The position numbers and the translations under genes are program-made. A DNA stretch of 64,000 bases. Source: Nothophoma quercina. Taxonomy: Eukaryota > Ascomycota > Dothideomycetes > Pleosporales > Didymellaceae. Where the stretch lies: the NCBI GenBank assembly GCA_021642125.1, contig JAKIXB010000008.1:620001-684000 (forward strand), read 5' to 3'. This document shows, piece by piece, positions 46,543 through 57,547 of the stretch. The number at the start of each line of letters is the position of its first letter. Position 1 is the stretch's first letter. Below the pieces are notes generated by a model, which saw nothing but the letters and a program-made list of their open reading frames with translations, did no database searches and was not told the origin of the DNA.

Positions 46543-47476
46543 ATGGTTGGTATCGAAGAGCAGTTTGCGACAGACATGAACGATCGTTATCTCGTCCGAG
46601 AGGTTCAGACAAAGCAAGAGTTGGACGAAGTACTCGATGTGGTCTGGGCAGCAAATCACACGCCATATGAACCTTTCATCCAACTGTTTTTCCCAGTTCT
46701 GGGCTATACATCTGCACAACGAAAGGCTGCAATTATCGAGTCGAAAGAGCGCTTCTGGTCTCAACACACCACAAACCCGTCGAGTCACTGGCTCTATGCC
46801 ATCGACACAACCAACGGCAAGGCAGTGGGCTGCGCGCAATGGGTGATCTCGACAACCAACCCCTTCGCAACAGGCGTACCGAAGCTCGAAGCACCATGGT
46901 GGCCCGAGGGTGAATGTCGAAAATTCTGTGAATCCATCTTGAACCAGGTGTACAAGCCGCGCGCAAGCTGGATGACGCGGCCTCATTGTGGTAAGTGGAG
47001 ATCATCAAAATTGAAATTTGACCCTACTTTGTCTATAGAGATCCTCCCCTACCTGACCATTAGCACTCCGACACCGCACCTAAAACCGGATACCTGCTAA
47101 CGTAGTGCCAGCACTAAATTGGATGGCGGTCCATCCCGCACATCGTCTGTGCGGTATCGGCTCGCTTCTTATGAAAGCGGGTACAAAGAAAGCTGACCAA
47201 CTCGATCTTGAGTGTTGGTTGGAGGGGTCTAGCATGGGAAAGCCACTGTACGAGAAATTCGGTTTCCAATCCTTACTGAAGGTAGCCTTCGACACCGAGG
47301 TGCCAGGCGCGAGTGACGAATGGCGGAAGTGTGCACACGAGATGACGCCAGCGGCTGTCTATGCGATGTGGAGGCCAAAGCAAGGCCTATGGAGGTTGGA
47401 GAGCGGACAGGAAGTGAGGTCGCCTTGGTCTCTGAGCGCGCAGCCAGTACAGAATGGGCGTTTGCACGATTCGTAA
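46543..47476 (+). CDS. GNAT-family N-acetyltransferase
   Basis: Exons 46543-46990 and 47106-47476 with a 115-bp intron give 272 residues. The N-terminal half reads Y-L-V-R-E-V with a following helix. The acetyl-CoA-binding core is L-N-W-M-A-V-H-P-A-H-R-x-x-G-I-G-S-L-L-M, holding motif A (H/Q-x-x-G-x-G/A form), followed by L-Y-E-K-F-G-F as motif B. It should transfer an acetyl group to a small amine or a protein N-terminus. The substrate cannot be predicted. Met12 (46576) is an alternative start. It is divergent from the UstYa-like gene. Confidence 0.8.
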
Positions 47477-47586
47477 CCGGCTGCGCGAGCATCGATTAGT
47501 ATCGAAGTCGATTGTGGCCGCTGAAGTTCGGGACACAAAGAGCATACTCAGGCGTTTGCTCCCAAGAGCATGTATGTCGTTTTCCT

Positions 47587-48372
47587 TTAGCTCCAAATCT
47601 GATAGTCCGGAAAGTACCTGTAGTGGATCCGCCTTGCGTACTCAATTATCGTAGAAGAGTACCTCCTTCTTAGCAGATCTCTGCTCCAAGGTGCGGAGTC
47701 ACTGACAAGATTGGCTACGATGAAGCCGAATACCGAAGTGTCAGCCTCAGATGGTTCTTGCCCGCCAAGCACCCAGAAGCACTCGTCCTTCCCTAGGCTT
47801 CTCTGATGACTCGCCACCAGAAGTCCGTTAATGGCATCCCAGACCTCTTTAGTGAAGACTTCAATCTCGGCGTCGCTGAATCGGCCGGTTCCCTGTTCAT
47901 AGAGTCGCTGGATGATGCCCCTGTATGCCAGATTCCCAGCAATAACCCGTGCAGGATAGGGCAACTTGCTCATGGCGTGGTCCCGCATGACATAGTAATT
48001 CTTGACCCAACGCTCATGCGTGTCGTAGAAGGCAAGCTTGTCTTCCATCAGCGCTCGAATCGCAAGATCGTGTGCCTTGTCGAAGGAGCTCAATCCGGAG
48101 TTCAAGTCAGTCAACAAGCCCTTCCTGACGAAGTCTTTGGCTATGAGGGTAGAATCCGATAGCCATACTGAAGGCTGTCCAGGCAAAACCAACTCTGCGT
48201 ACGGAATCTTCCCTTTTGGACCAGAAGGAGGAAAGCCAATGTCAGGAATGTATTTGAGGCCCGATAAACGGCAGCGAAACTCGAGTTTCGATACGAACGG
48301 ACTCCATGTATATTGGTTCGGTAAGTCCGCTCCCCTGTAGATGGCAATCCGCTGCTCGGTCTTCAGATCCAT
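47587..48372 (-). CDS. Glutathione S-transferase/thioredoxin-fold protein
   Basis: A single exon of 261 residues from the first ATG at 48372; the open frame upstream begins with GTG. The N-terminal domain reads I-A-I-Y-R, then S-P-F-V-S-K-L-E-F-R-C-R and G-P-K-G-K-I-P-Y-A-E, then D-S-T-L-I, which is the GST_N_4 (FAXC/metaxin-like) version of the thioredoxin fold with S-P-F in place of C-P-F. An all-helical C-terminal domain follows (G-G-Q-E-P-S-E-A-D-T-S-V-F-G-F). In fungi this group is linked to detoxification or to mitochondrial outer-membrane import; which applies is open. It converges on the GNAT gene. Confidence 0.75.
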   Translation of the reverse strand: MDLKTEQRIAIYRGADLPNQYTWSPFVSKLEFRCRLSGLKYIPDIGFPPSGPKGKIPYAELVLPGQPSVWLSDSTLIAKDFVRKGLLTDLNSGLSSFDKAHDLAIRALMEDKLAFYDTHERWVKNYYVMRDHAMSKLPYPARVIAGNLAYRGIIQRLYEQGTGRFSDAEIEVFTKEVWDAINGLLVASHQRSLGKDECFWVLGGQEPSEADTSVFGFIVANLVSDSAPWSRDLLRRRYSSTIIEYARRIHYRYFPDYQIWS

Positions 48373-49383
48373 ATTGGGTATAAGTAAAGAAGGGGTCGAG
48401 TCGATTAGAAGTCTGGTGATGAGGTTTAATAATCTTGAACTACTGCGATGTACGTTGGCTGCCTGCTGACTCCAATCGGCCGAAATTCCAGAATGAGAAG
48501 ATGTTACGATATGAAAAGGCACGACAACTTCCTGCGCTGCTGTACGGTCCGGCGTATAAGTATCTCTGGTGACTTACTTGAGCTCGAACTACAACCCTGA
48601 GGTCATCAGGTCTGATGGGTTATTCTTGGGAGGGGTACCGCCCACTCTGACTATCGATTACTTGTTTAGGCCGTAAGCTTCTCCACATCTTACCTGTTAA
48701 GGGCTGGACAGGCGAAAACGATGCGAGGCTTGACGGATAAGGCGCACCGGTCTCTCGCATCCTGCGAGGATGACCAGCTCATGCGATGCGCGGGTGAAGC
48801 AACGCGCGGCAATGTTATTCCCAGCGGTCCAGGCATTAGAAAGTCGCTCATGTATAAAGAGCCTGCGACGTCAACATCTGGAGGACGCATCGAGCGGCAT
48901 CGTATCAGGTACGGGTGGCGGAGATGTCTGAGCCTTTTCTCACGCGAGGCGACGCAGTCTGCGGTTTGGAAGTGAGTTATACGCGCGTGATCATGCAGGC
49001 TGAAGCTGAACTGGACCCTTAACGGTAGAGATGCACGCTCGCTGCATGCCACGCTGACTAGCAGCTCGGCTCCACCTTTGTTCTCCGCTGACGATGATCA
49101 CGTGCTACCGCGCGGAAATCTCAAGATCTCTGCACGCGCGCATTCGACTTACACATCCGTAGCTTTTGTATCGGAACGTACCTCAATGTCAAGAGTCATC
49201 ATACACAAACGCAGCATTGGTCGAAATGCTTAATTTCGACCCTGATTGCACCTTCTCAGTGCCTTCATGAGCTACGTCATCGACTTTCACGCGTAGGTTC
49301 GCGCTTCAGCTCTGGGCAATTATTCCTACATCCGCCACCAAAGTCTCTCTCTGTGCTAGATTCTCAACCACTATGCACGAAAT
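48373..49383. other. Intergenic, 1.0 kb
   Basis: Divergent promoters of the GST-fold gene (left) and HRQ1 (right). No gene, RNA or clear motif is seen. Confidence 0.45.
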
Positions 49384-52300
49384 ATGCCTCTGAAAGCAGC
49401 ATCGGTCTCCAATCAAACTGTTCGTAAACGTAAGAGAGAAGCACAGGAAGAACATACACAGCATGCCTCTCCATCACAAAACCCGGCGTTGGAGGGCATC
49501 GGCCCAGAATCGGTGAACGACCCAGCGAATGAAAGCACGACAACCACGACTGTGCCCACCAAAACTCACGATGGAGGCAAGAAGCCGCGAAGGACGACGA
49601 AAGCGAAGAAACCCGCCCTAGTTCGCCACGCCTCCTCGACGTTAGTCGAAACATCAATAACATGGCCAGAGCACTTCACGAAGCTGCAGCAGGTGCAACG
49701 AGCACTCAATCTGGTCTACACCTTCTGCTGCACGCGCAAGCAGCTCGCAACGACCCTTGAGAACCTTAGAGCGACCGTCGAAGGCCACATTAAGCGCGAG
49801 TTGCGCATCGAAGATGTGGCGCAGATCACAACTTTGATTCCGAAAGCCATCAACTTTGCATACGTCGACGAAGCCATGCTGCAGATAAACTTGATGGGTC
49901 AGGAGGACAACATGAAGGGAAGAAGGGCGCAGGACTTCCTTATCATGCAGCCGGAGCCAGACAAGGGCGAGCATAAAGAGGTATTGCTGTTCGAGTTCAT
50001 CGATGGCGATCTGAAACGTCAGGTTCAGCATGCTAAGACTGGCGAGCCCACACGGGCGACCCAAAGGTTGCGCCATGAGGAGCTGAAGATGCCTGTCTTC
50101 AGTCAGAAGCAGATGATGAATCTGATCGAGAAGAGGAACGTCAAGTTTACTTCCGCTGTCAATGCGTTTCTGAATCAGTGTGCTGAGGAGAACCGCGACC
50201 CGGTAGAAAAGATCAAAGAATTATCTTCGCTATTCATACCGCAGCCCACAGAAAGCAGAGATTCTACGCCGGGCCCCCAGGTCGCCAAACTACCGACGTC
50301 TATACCTTCAGAGCGAAAGAGTATCCCCGAGATAGTGGATGAGATGAAGACACTCGACTGGTATTCTGGCCAGATTGTCCCTGACGGTCACCGCGTGTTC
50401 GACCCACAGCCTCCTATCTATGGCGACCTTGATTTTGCGATGTCCCAAAACCTCGTCAACGCGTTATACAACAGAAGCAACATCACACAGTTGTACGCAC
50501 ACCAAGCTGAGGCCATCAACAATCTCTACGCCGGCAATAACGTGATTGTGTCAACATCTACAAGCTCAGGTAAATCACTGATCTACCAGATCCCGGTCCT
50601 GCATTTGCTGGAACAGGAGCCTGAGACACGAGCGATGTACATCTTCCCTACCAAGGCTCTGGCACAAGATCAAAGGAAGAGCATGAAAGAGCTGCTCAGG
50701 TTCATGGACGGCATGCAAGACACCGTTGTGGAGACATTCGACGGAGACACAGCCCACTCAGATCGTGATTACATTCGTCAGGAAGGTCGAATCATATTCA
50801 CGAACCCGGACATGCTACATCTGACGATTTTGCCGCAAGAAGAGGCATGGCGAACATTCTTGCAGCACCTCCGCTTCGTAGTCGTCGACGAGCTGCATGT
50901 CTACAACGGTCTATTTGGAGCTCATGTTGCAATGATCATGCGACGACTGCGCAGGATATGTGCCGCTCTTGGTAATCGACATGTCAAGTTCATTTCCTGC
51001 TCAGCAACGGTCGCAAATCCCGAGACCCACATGAAGACTATTTTTGGCGTTGATGAAGTCAAGTTGACTGACTTCGATGGCTCACCTTCTGGCCGAAAGG
51101 AGTTTCTTTGTTGGAACACTCCGTTTAAAGACCCCGGGGATCCCACTTCAGGTCGTGGCGATTGCAATGCAGAGACCGCCAAGCTCTTCTGTCAATTAAT
51201 CCTGAGAGGCGTAAGGGTTATCGCCTTCTGCAAAATCCGCAAACAGTGTGAAGGGTTGCAGGCTGCCATAAAGACGGAGTTAACGAACCTTGACCGACTG
51301 GAGATTATTGGTCGAGTTATGTCATATCGAGGCGGTTATACGCCGCAAGATAGACGACAAATCGAGCGAGAGATGTTCGACGGGAAGCTGCTTGGTATTG
51401 TAGCGACCACTGCCCTGGAACTTGGTGTAGACATTGGATCGCTGGATTGTGTCCTGACGGTTGGCTTTCCTTACACCATTGCAAACTTGCGTCAGCAGAG
51501 TGGCCGTGCAGGGCGGCGAAACAAAGATTCGCTGTCGGTATTGGTGGGTGACTGCTTCCCAACGGATCAGTACTATATGCAGAACCCGGACGAGATCTTC
51601 ACGAAACCGAACTGTGAACTCCAGGTTGACTTGGAGAACATGCTGGTTCTTGAAGGACATGTTCAATGCGCAGCTCACGAAATGCCTATCAATGTGGAAG
51701 TGGATACAGCCTACTTTGGCCCCTTACTGCCCAATATTGCGAAGGAACGCATGCGCCGGGATGCCAACGACTTCTACCACTGCAACGAGCGCTTTTTACC
51801 TCAGCCGTCTCGTGCAGTCGCGATCCGCGATACCGAAGACACTCACTTCGCCATCATCGACGTCACCCATGGTAAGAACACGGTTTTGGAGGAGCTCGAG
51901 GCTTCGCGTGCATTCTTTACGATCTACGACGGCGGTATCTTCCTGCACCAAGGTAACACATACCTAGTCAAGGAGTTCAGCCAGGAGCGTATGATTGCGA
52001 AGGTTGAATATGTCAAGGTGGACTGGACCACACAACAACGTGATTATACAGACATCGACCCTGTAGAGACTGAGGCTATACGACGCATTGCCGGCTCTCG
52101 GTCTAAGGCCTTCTTTGGCCCCATTAAAATCCAGCAAGTTGTTTATGGTTTCTTCAAAATCGACAAGAAACGCCGCATCCTTGATGCCGTACAAGTCGAC
52201 AATCCGCCCATCATCCTCTTTTCAAAGGGCATGTGGCTCGATGTTCCCAAATCCGCCATGGACATCCTCAAATCCCGCCGACTCAACATTGCTGCCGGCA

Positions 52301-52923
52301 TACACGCAGCTGAACACTCTGTTTTACAATTGATGCCCAACTACGTGATCAGCATGCCCGGTGACGTGCGCACGGAATGCAAGTTCGCCATGAAAGAGTT
52401 CGCAAAGAAGGAAACACAGCGCAAACGCCCCGCTCGACTGACTTTCTACGATGCAAAAGGCGGCGCAAGCGGGAGCGGCATTTCTACAAAAGCGTTTGAG
52501 CATGTTGACTCGCTCCTCGCACAAGCATGTAAGCGTCTGCAGACGTGTCATTGTCTGGAGGGCTGTCTCGAATGCTGCAACGACGATCGCTGCAAGCACG
52601 CCAACCAAGTTATGAGCAAAGCAGGTGCGATGGTGATTGTCATGTGCTTACTGGGTCGAGAGAAGGAGATCGATATCGATGCGCTCCCCTGGGGTGAGGA
52701 GGATACAGTGCAAGCAGGTATTGAGACTGTTGTCGAGGCGGAGACGATTAGGATGGCGAGGGGCAAGATGGTTGATGGTGTGCTCATCAAGGAAGAAGAT
52801 GAGGATGAGGACCATTTTGCAAGAAGCGTGCATATGTTTGGGGGCGAAAGAACCTTTATTGGTGTGCATAAACAGCAACCTGTGTTGGGAAAGGCAGGGA
52901 AGACGTATGGGTCGTGGGTTTGA
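49384..52923 (+). CDS. HRQ1: HRQ1, RecQ4-like ATP-dependent DNA helicase
   Basis: A single-exon gene of 1,179 residues. A basic N-terminus (R-K-R-K-R-E) is followed by a conserved Hrq1 N-terminal domain. Helicase motifs include S-S-G-K-S near residue 395 (Walker A), D-E-L-H near 501 (motif II), S-A-T (motif III) and Q-S-G-R-A-G-R-R near 705 (motif VI). The C-terminal DUF1998/MrfA zinc domain has four clustered Cys (C-L-E-G-C-L-E-C-C-N-D-D-R-C) near 1055-1070. Hrq1 unwinds DNA 3' to 5' in the nucleus and acts in interstrand-crosslink repair and telomere upkeep. Intact length and all motifs argue for a working enzyme. Confidence 0.93.
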   Translation: MPLKAASVSNQTVRKRKREAQEEHTQHASPSQNPALEGIGPESVNDPANESTTTTTVPTKTHDGGKKPRRTTKAKKPALVRHASSTLVETSITWPEHFTKLQQVQRALNLVYTFCCTRKQLATTLENLRATVEGHIKRELRIEDVAQITTLIPKAINFAYVDEAMLQINLMGQEDNMKGRRAQDFLIMQPEPDKGEHKEVLLFEFIDGDLKRQVQHAKTGEPTRATQRLRHEELKMPVFSQKQMMNLIEKRNVKFTSAVNAFLNQCAEENRDPVEKIKELSSLFIPQPTESRDSTPGPQVAKLPTSIPSERKSIPEIVDEMKTLDWYSGQIVPDGHRVFDPQPPIYGDLDFAMSQNLVNALYNRSNITQLYAHQAEAINNLYAGNNVIVSTSTSSGKSLIYQIPVLHLLEQEPETRAMYIFPTKALAQDQRKSMKELLRFMDGMQDTVVETFDGDTAHSDRDYIRQEGRIIFTNPDMLHLTILPQEEAWRTFLQHLRFVVVDELHVYNGLFGAHVAMIMRRLRRICAALGNRHVKFISCSATVANPETHMKTIFGVDEVKLTDFDGSPSGRKEFLCWNTPFKDPGDPTSGRGDCNAETAKLFCQLILRGVRVIAFCKIRKQCEGLQAAIKTELTNLDRLEIIGRVMSYRGGYTPQDRRQIEREMFDGKLLGIVATTALELGVDIGSLDCVLTVGFPYTIANLRQQSGRAGRRNKDSLSVLVGDCFPTDQYYMQNPDEIFTKPNCELQVDLENMLVLEGHVQCAAHEMPINVEVDTAYFGPLLPNIAKERMRRDANDFYHCNERFLPQPSRAVAIRDTEDTHFAIIDVTHGKNTVLEELEASRAFFTIYDGGIFLHQGNTYLVKEFSQERMIAKVEYVKVDWTTQQRDYTDIDPVETEAIRRIAGSRSKAFFGPIKIQQVVYGFFKIDKKRRILDAVQVDNPPIILFSKGMWLDVPKSAMDILKSRRLNIAAGIHAAEHSVLQLMPNYVISMPGDVRTECKFAMKEFAKKETQRKRPARLTFYDAKGGASGSGISTKAFEHVDSLLAQACKRLQTCHCLEGCLECCNDDRCKHANQVMSKAGAMVIVMCLLGREKEIDIDALPWGEEDTVQAGIETVVEAETIRMARGKMVDGVLIKEEDEDEDHFARSVHMFGGERTFIGVHKQQPVLGKAGKTYGSWV

Positions 52924-52976
52924 GTAATATATGTAAACTATCAAGTTTTCCACGCACGATACTCTTCTTTCGATGT

Positions 52977-54695
52977 TCAAGGCATGCTTGGATTTGGTGC
53001 ACCCTTACCTAGCTTGAAGTGACCAGGCATCAAATTGATAAATACCGACTGCGGGTCGTACTTGGCCGATACTGCCTTCAGCTTCGCGACATTGGCCGCT
53101 CCATAGCTGGCTATCGCATCCTCAAACTGCGAAGCATAGTTCATGTAGATATAATCGTTGTCCACACCTTTGCTCTTTGCCTCCGCCTTAACCTTTTTAA
53201 TGATGGTTGAGAAGAATGCCAGTATCCTTGCATCATCAGACGCATTCGCCCAGCGCGAGCTCATGTTCATTATAAAGTATGGGCCATTTGATGGGTTCAA
53301 GCCAAGCGCATTACCGCCGTTCTTCTGCATGCCTTTGAGTTGGCCAGCTGTAATGGCTTGGATCGAGATCGATGGGAAGAATCCTGTGGCGTCTTGAACT
53401 GCTGGTAGCTCGGCGTAGAAGGTATTGACAAGGAATGTGAAGAGGTTTCGGTCGACCTTGAAAGTTACGTCCCACTGTGTCTGGCGTAAGCCGTCAGTGA
53501 GGCCTTGGTTCATCATGATGGTGAGCTCGGCCAAGGTGTGGATGTCGGTAGTAGACTGTAGGTGAGAGATGGCGTTCCAGTCACTGAAAATACTCGCGTT
53601 TGCGACAGGCTGAGCGTAGTCGAGTTGTGCGATGCCAATCTTGCCAAGGGTGGGTGCATACGAGAACGACTGAAAATGGTGAGTAATGATATGCAGTGGG
53701 TATGGTTGGGGACTTACAATGATCTCGGCGGCATCAGTATCCTGCGAAGACTTTGTGGTAGCAAAGCTGTAAATCGCATCTAGCACTGCGGAGAACTTGT
53801 CCTCGGTGTAGATGCGTTGACCTCCCCACATCTTTCCGAGAGAAAAGGCATCTAGCTTGAAATTGGTCACGATGCCAAAGTTGCTGCCACCGCCTCGTAG
53901 CGCCCAGTAGAGATCTGGATAAGACTTAGGCGTAGCGTTGACGATGATGCCCGAGGCAGTGACGACCTCGAAACTGGCCACGTTGTCGCACGCCCAGCCA
54001 ATCTTATTGGCAAAGAAGTTGATCCCACCTCCGAGTATGAGTCCTGGAACACCGACAGGAGCCATTCGACCTCCTGCAACACCGAGACCATGTGAGTCCA
54101 ACGCAGTGTAGACGTCTACCCATCGGTTGCCGGGACCGACATCAACGGTTTTCTTGTCAGTCGATGGGGTCACTCGGTCGAAGCTTTCCATAGTCACTGT
54201 AATGCCACCATCGATGCTTGAAGCCCCACCAAAAGCAGCATGACCACCACCCTTGACTGCGAAGGGGCAGTTGGTGAGGCGTGACAGAAGTACCAGAGTT
54301 GATACTTCAAGGGTTTTTGAGGGGTTGAAGACGCAACGAGGTTGCACGGCAGCTTGTTGAGCTGACCAGTACCCAGAAGTAAAGTTACTGTATGCGGAAG
54401 AGCCTTCTGCAAACAGCTTCGAATCTCCATATATGGTCTTCAGGGAGGTACACTAAAGGGTGTCAGTATGATGGATGCCTTATGAACAGGTTCTGTAGCT
54501 TACAGCAATTGAACATGGGCTGAAGTCAAGTGTGCGCCCGACAAGGCCAGACAGCTCAGGTATGGCTGACGCATCGACGCCGTTGTCAATGAGAGCTTTA
54601 GTGATATTGAAGTCAGCTGGTTCAAAGGTACTAGTCTGGGCGACTGTTCCGATCACAAGGGCGCCAATGGAGGCAATAGAGGCGGTCCTCATCAT
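52977..54695 (-). CDS. Secreted FAD-dependent oxidase, berberine-bridge-enzyme-like
   Basis: Three exons (54695-54504, 54452-53718, 53669-52977) give 539 residues. The second intron is 48 bp, in frame and free of stops, but its GTAAGT and TTTTCAG ends and the family alignment show it is spliced. A signal peptide occupies the first 18-20 residues. The FAD-binding PCMH domain has V-K-G-G-G-H with His135, the expected site of covalent FAD linkage. The Cys that makes the linkage bicovalent in other members is replaced (V-G-V-P-G). The C-terminal substrate domain ends with the BBE segment Y-M-N-Y-A. Such enzymes oxidise sugars, alcohols or alkaloid-like compounds outside the cell; the substrate is unknown. 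Confidence 0.88.
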
Positions 54696-56247
54696 CGTGA
54701 AAAGGAACGATTGGGATCACTACCATCTTGCGTTTCGAAGAGCCTTCCACATCTTTTTAGATGAATTGACATGGCTAGCTGCGTCCACCAATGGTCACTG
54801 GCTAGGTCGAAGAAGGACTGCAGCAATACCAGGGAGATGGGTCAGGGACGGAACATTGAGTGGATTGTGGCTCATCGTGTCATTAGTAAGTGGCGAGATT
54901 GCGGTAGAGTAAGTGCGTTTGGTATTCCTATATCGATGTGGTTAGAGTGGATATGTGCGAGTGCATCCTTCCGGCTCGGTTGCGCATCAGGCAGGTGCTT
55001 CTTGCGGGCTGTATGGGCTCAAGTCAATCAATAGCCGAGATCGCTCTGTCCTCGCCATCACAGAACAATGCACCTGAGAACGGTGCGCATTTAGAGAGGT
55101 ATCTGGTGTCGTTGCTAGAGGGATTCGCAACCTGAGGTCGCAAAGATTCCCAAAGTTGGCCTCGGCGCCAAGTCGTCCAGGGTGAAGTGGACCCTACTCC
55201 ACGGTCCTGCATCGTTCTCCCGTCTCTCCGACACGCCACCCCGTTCGCACAACGATCCCGGCTCCCGCCACTCAAGGCACGACGAAAATGCTTCTGTGGA
55301 CGGGCATTAATCCGCACTCACGCGCGGCAGAATGCACGCCATGGGCCGTTGTGGTCGTTACCCACGGTGTCCCGTTACTCGTGCCGCACGTTCGTGTAAG
55401 CCCGTAGCCCCACAAATCAAACAGCAGAATCACTACGGGCCACTTTCAAAAGGCTGTGAGCAGCCGTACGATGAAACTCAACCACTCCGTAGGCGTTCAC
55501 CATTTGTTCAGAGAGTAGGGCTTCTCGGCTGTACGTTTTCGGTGAAGGAGTGGCGGGCAATTGAGCGTTGAGGATTCGAGGCCTTGATACTTTAATAACC
55601 CAGCCCGTGTCTTTTGGGTCTGCCAAGCAACAACCTCCCGTCTCCGAATCCTTCAGATGCGTCAGGCTGTAAGAGGAAACGCAACGACCGTTGTGACCAG
55701 TATTTTGGAGCGCACCGACAATGCTCCCATTTTGAATACCGTGCAACTCAGTGAGCAACGAAGTTTCGCAAGGTCAGATTCAGTCAAAGTCGACCGGCGG
55801 TATCTTCTGTACCTCTGGAACAATTATGCCAGCTCATGCTCAGCAGTAACGGTTGATATCACCATGATCAGACGTCTGGGTATCGCATCTTGGACCACAC
55901 GGTACAAAGCTTTCATCCCGTGCTCTAGACCAAGGGCTCCCCAACATCGCATAACGGCATTATCCTCAATCAACAAGATTCTCTCAACGCCACCCCTACA
56001 TCAGCGATTGGCGACCAGACCTAAGGCAACCAACAGCCCATAAACGTCGATGTGCCTGACCAGGTTATCGCTCACTTTCTGCAAAGGCTTGCATGTGTGA
56101 CCTGCATAGTCACTGCGGTTCATGCCGTTCGGGAAACGCCGGGCACAAGTCGATCAAGCTGTTGGACTCGCAGCCTGATATGCAGACGTTGGTACTCCCT
56201 TGTTGACTCCCCTCTTCGTGATGGTCACCCTCTGAGGCCACATCAAA
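54696..56247. other. Intergenic, 1.55 kb
   Basis: Divergent promoters of the BBE-like oxidase gene and of the second Pth11-like gene. The frame at about 55657-56043 has no family features and no hydrophobic pattern. I see no supported gene. Confidence 0.4.
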
Positions 56248-57448
56248 ATGTCAACACCTGCGAAGACACCGGTCTCAAAGTCCGAACTACTTCATTCGAA
56301 TGCGGCTATGCTGGTTCTAACGTCGCTCTTCATCCTCGCTCGCATCACCATACATATCTCAAGACGCAAGACCCTCGAGATTCAGGACTTCTGCATCTAC
56401 TTCGCATACATCTTTTACTTGGCTCTGTGGATATGTTATCGCATCGTCATCGACCCAATGTTCCGAGCATACGCTGTGTACAGCGGCGAGAGCCCACCAT
56501 ATCCGACAATGGTACGTGATGCTTCGCAGATGTTGAGGCTTATCACGGCCGCTCAAATGTGCTTCTACACGTCTCTACTTGGCGTTAAGTTGTCGCTCCT
56601 GACACTTTACCGGAAGTTACTGAAAGGTCTGTCAATCGTCTACTGTAGGATATGGTGGGCTATCGTTGGAGTAACAGTACTTGTAGGTTCCTGTCATTCA
56701 TCGGTTGATCTCTCATCTGCTGATCTTACATAGGCCTGGATCGGTAGTGTGTTAAGCAGCATCTTCACCTGCAATGATCTCAATGCCAAGTTCAATCGGG
56801 GCAAATGTGGCGCCACACCAAACGAAACGCAGAGGGTCATCTTCAGCTTATATTTCGCCTACTCTGTTGACGTTCTGACCGATCTCATGGGTGCGTAATT
56901 ACCAGCATTGCAATTTGACGGTACTGACAAACGCTCCAGTTATGATCTTACCCTTCCACCTGACCTGGAATCTGCAGATGCCTAGGGGTCAAAAGACCGG
57001 TATCTTCATTCTGTTCGGAAGTGGCTTCATCTGCATCATCTTCGCCACACTCCGTGTCATCAAGCTCGGCGTTGATGCAACTGGCAAGGCTACCATGCCA
57101 GAGCCGAAGTGGATGCTCTTGTGGACTGTTCTTGAGACATCGATGGCCGTTATCATAGGTTGTTCGCCCGCATTTGCTATCCTCATCCGCAGGCACTTCG
57201 AAACCCACAACATCTCCTACAACGGACAAGGGTACCGGAACCAACCATTTGGATTAGGAGATGTTGGTATGCATAGTTTACCCAGTGCTTCTACTCGGTC
57301 AAGGCGTGGCAGCAGGAATCCATTCTGGGATGACGGTCACAGCAGCCAGGAAGAGCTTGCAAAGAGTGATGGTGGGATACTTGTAACAAAAGCCTTTGGA
57401 ACACTTCATCAAGAGCACGAAAGCACAATTAAAAGTCGAGGAATATGA
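56248..57448 (+). CDS. Pth11-like integral membrane protein with fungal rhodopsin domain (second copy)
   Basis: Exons 56248-56682, 56734-56890 and 56940-57448 give 366 residues. Hydrophobic segments follow the seven-helix rhodopsin-like pattern: the helix-2 mark is I-Q-D-F in place of I-D-D, helices 3 and 4 carry K-L-S-L-L-T-L-Y-R-K-L-L, and D-V-L-T-D-L-M and I-L-P-F-H-L-T-W mark helices 5 and 6. The cytosolic tail is short and Ser/Arg-rich. The protein is clearly diverged from the copy at 42 kb and has different intron positions, so they are not a recent duplicate. A sensor role is possible from the family only. Confidence 0.78.
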
Positions 57449-57547
57449 CCACACTTTTGTAGCTATGTATACTGGTTCAATATCCGCGTTCCCCTGCAGA
57501 TACTACCCTTTAGCAATTTTCCCTTGATACCGCCATCACTGAACCTC

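Noticed and set aside
55657..56043. A 128-codon plus-strand frame before the second Pth11-like gene
   Set aside because: No family pattern, and it stops 200 bp before the well supported start at 56248.
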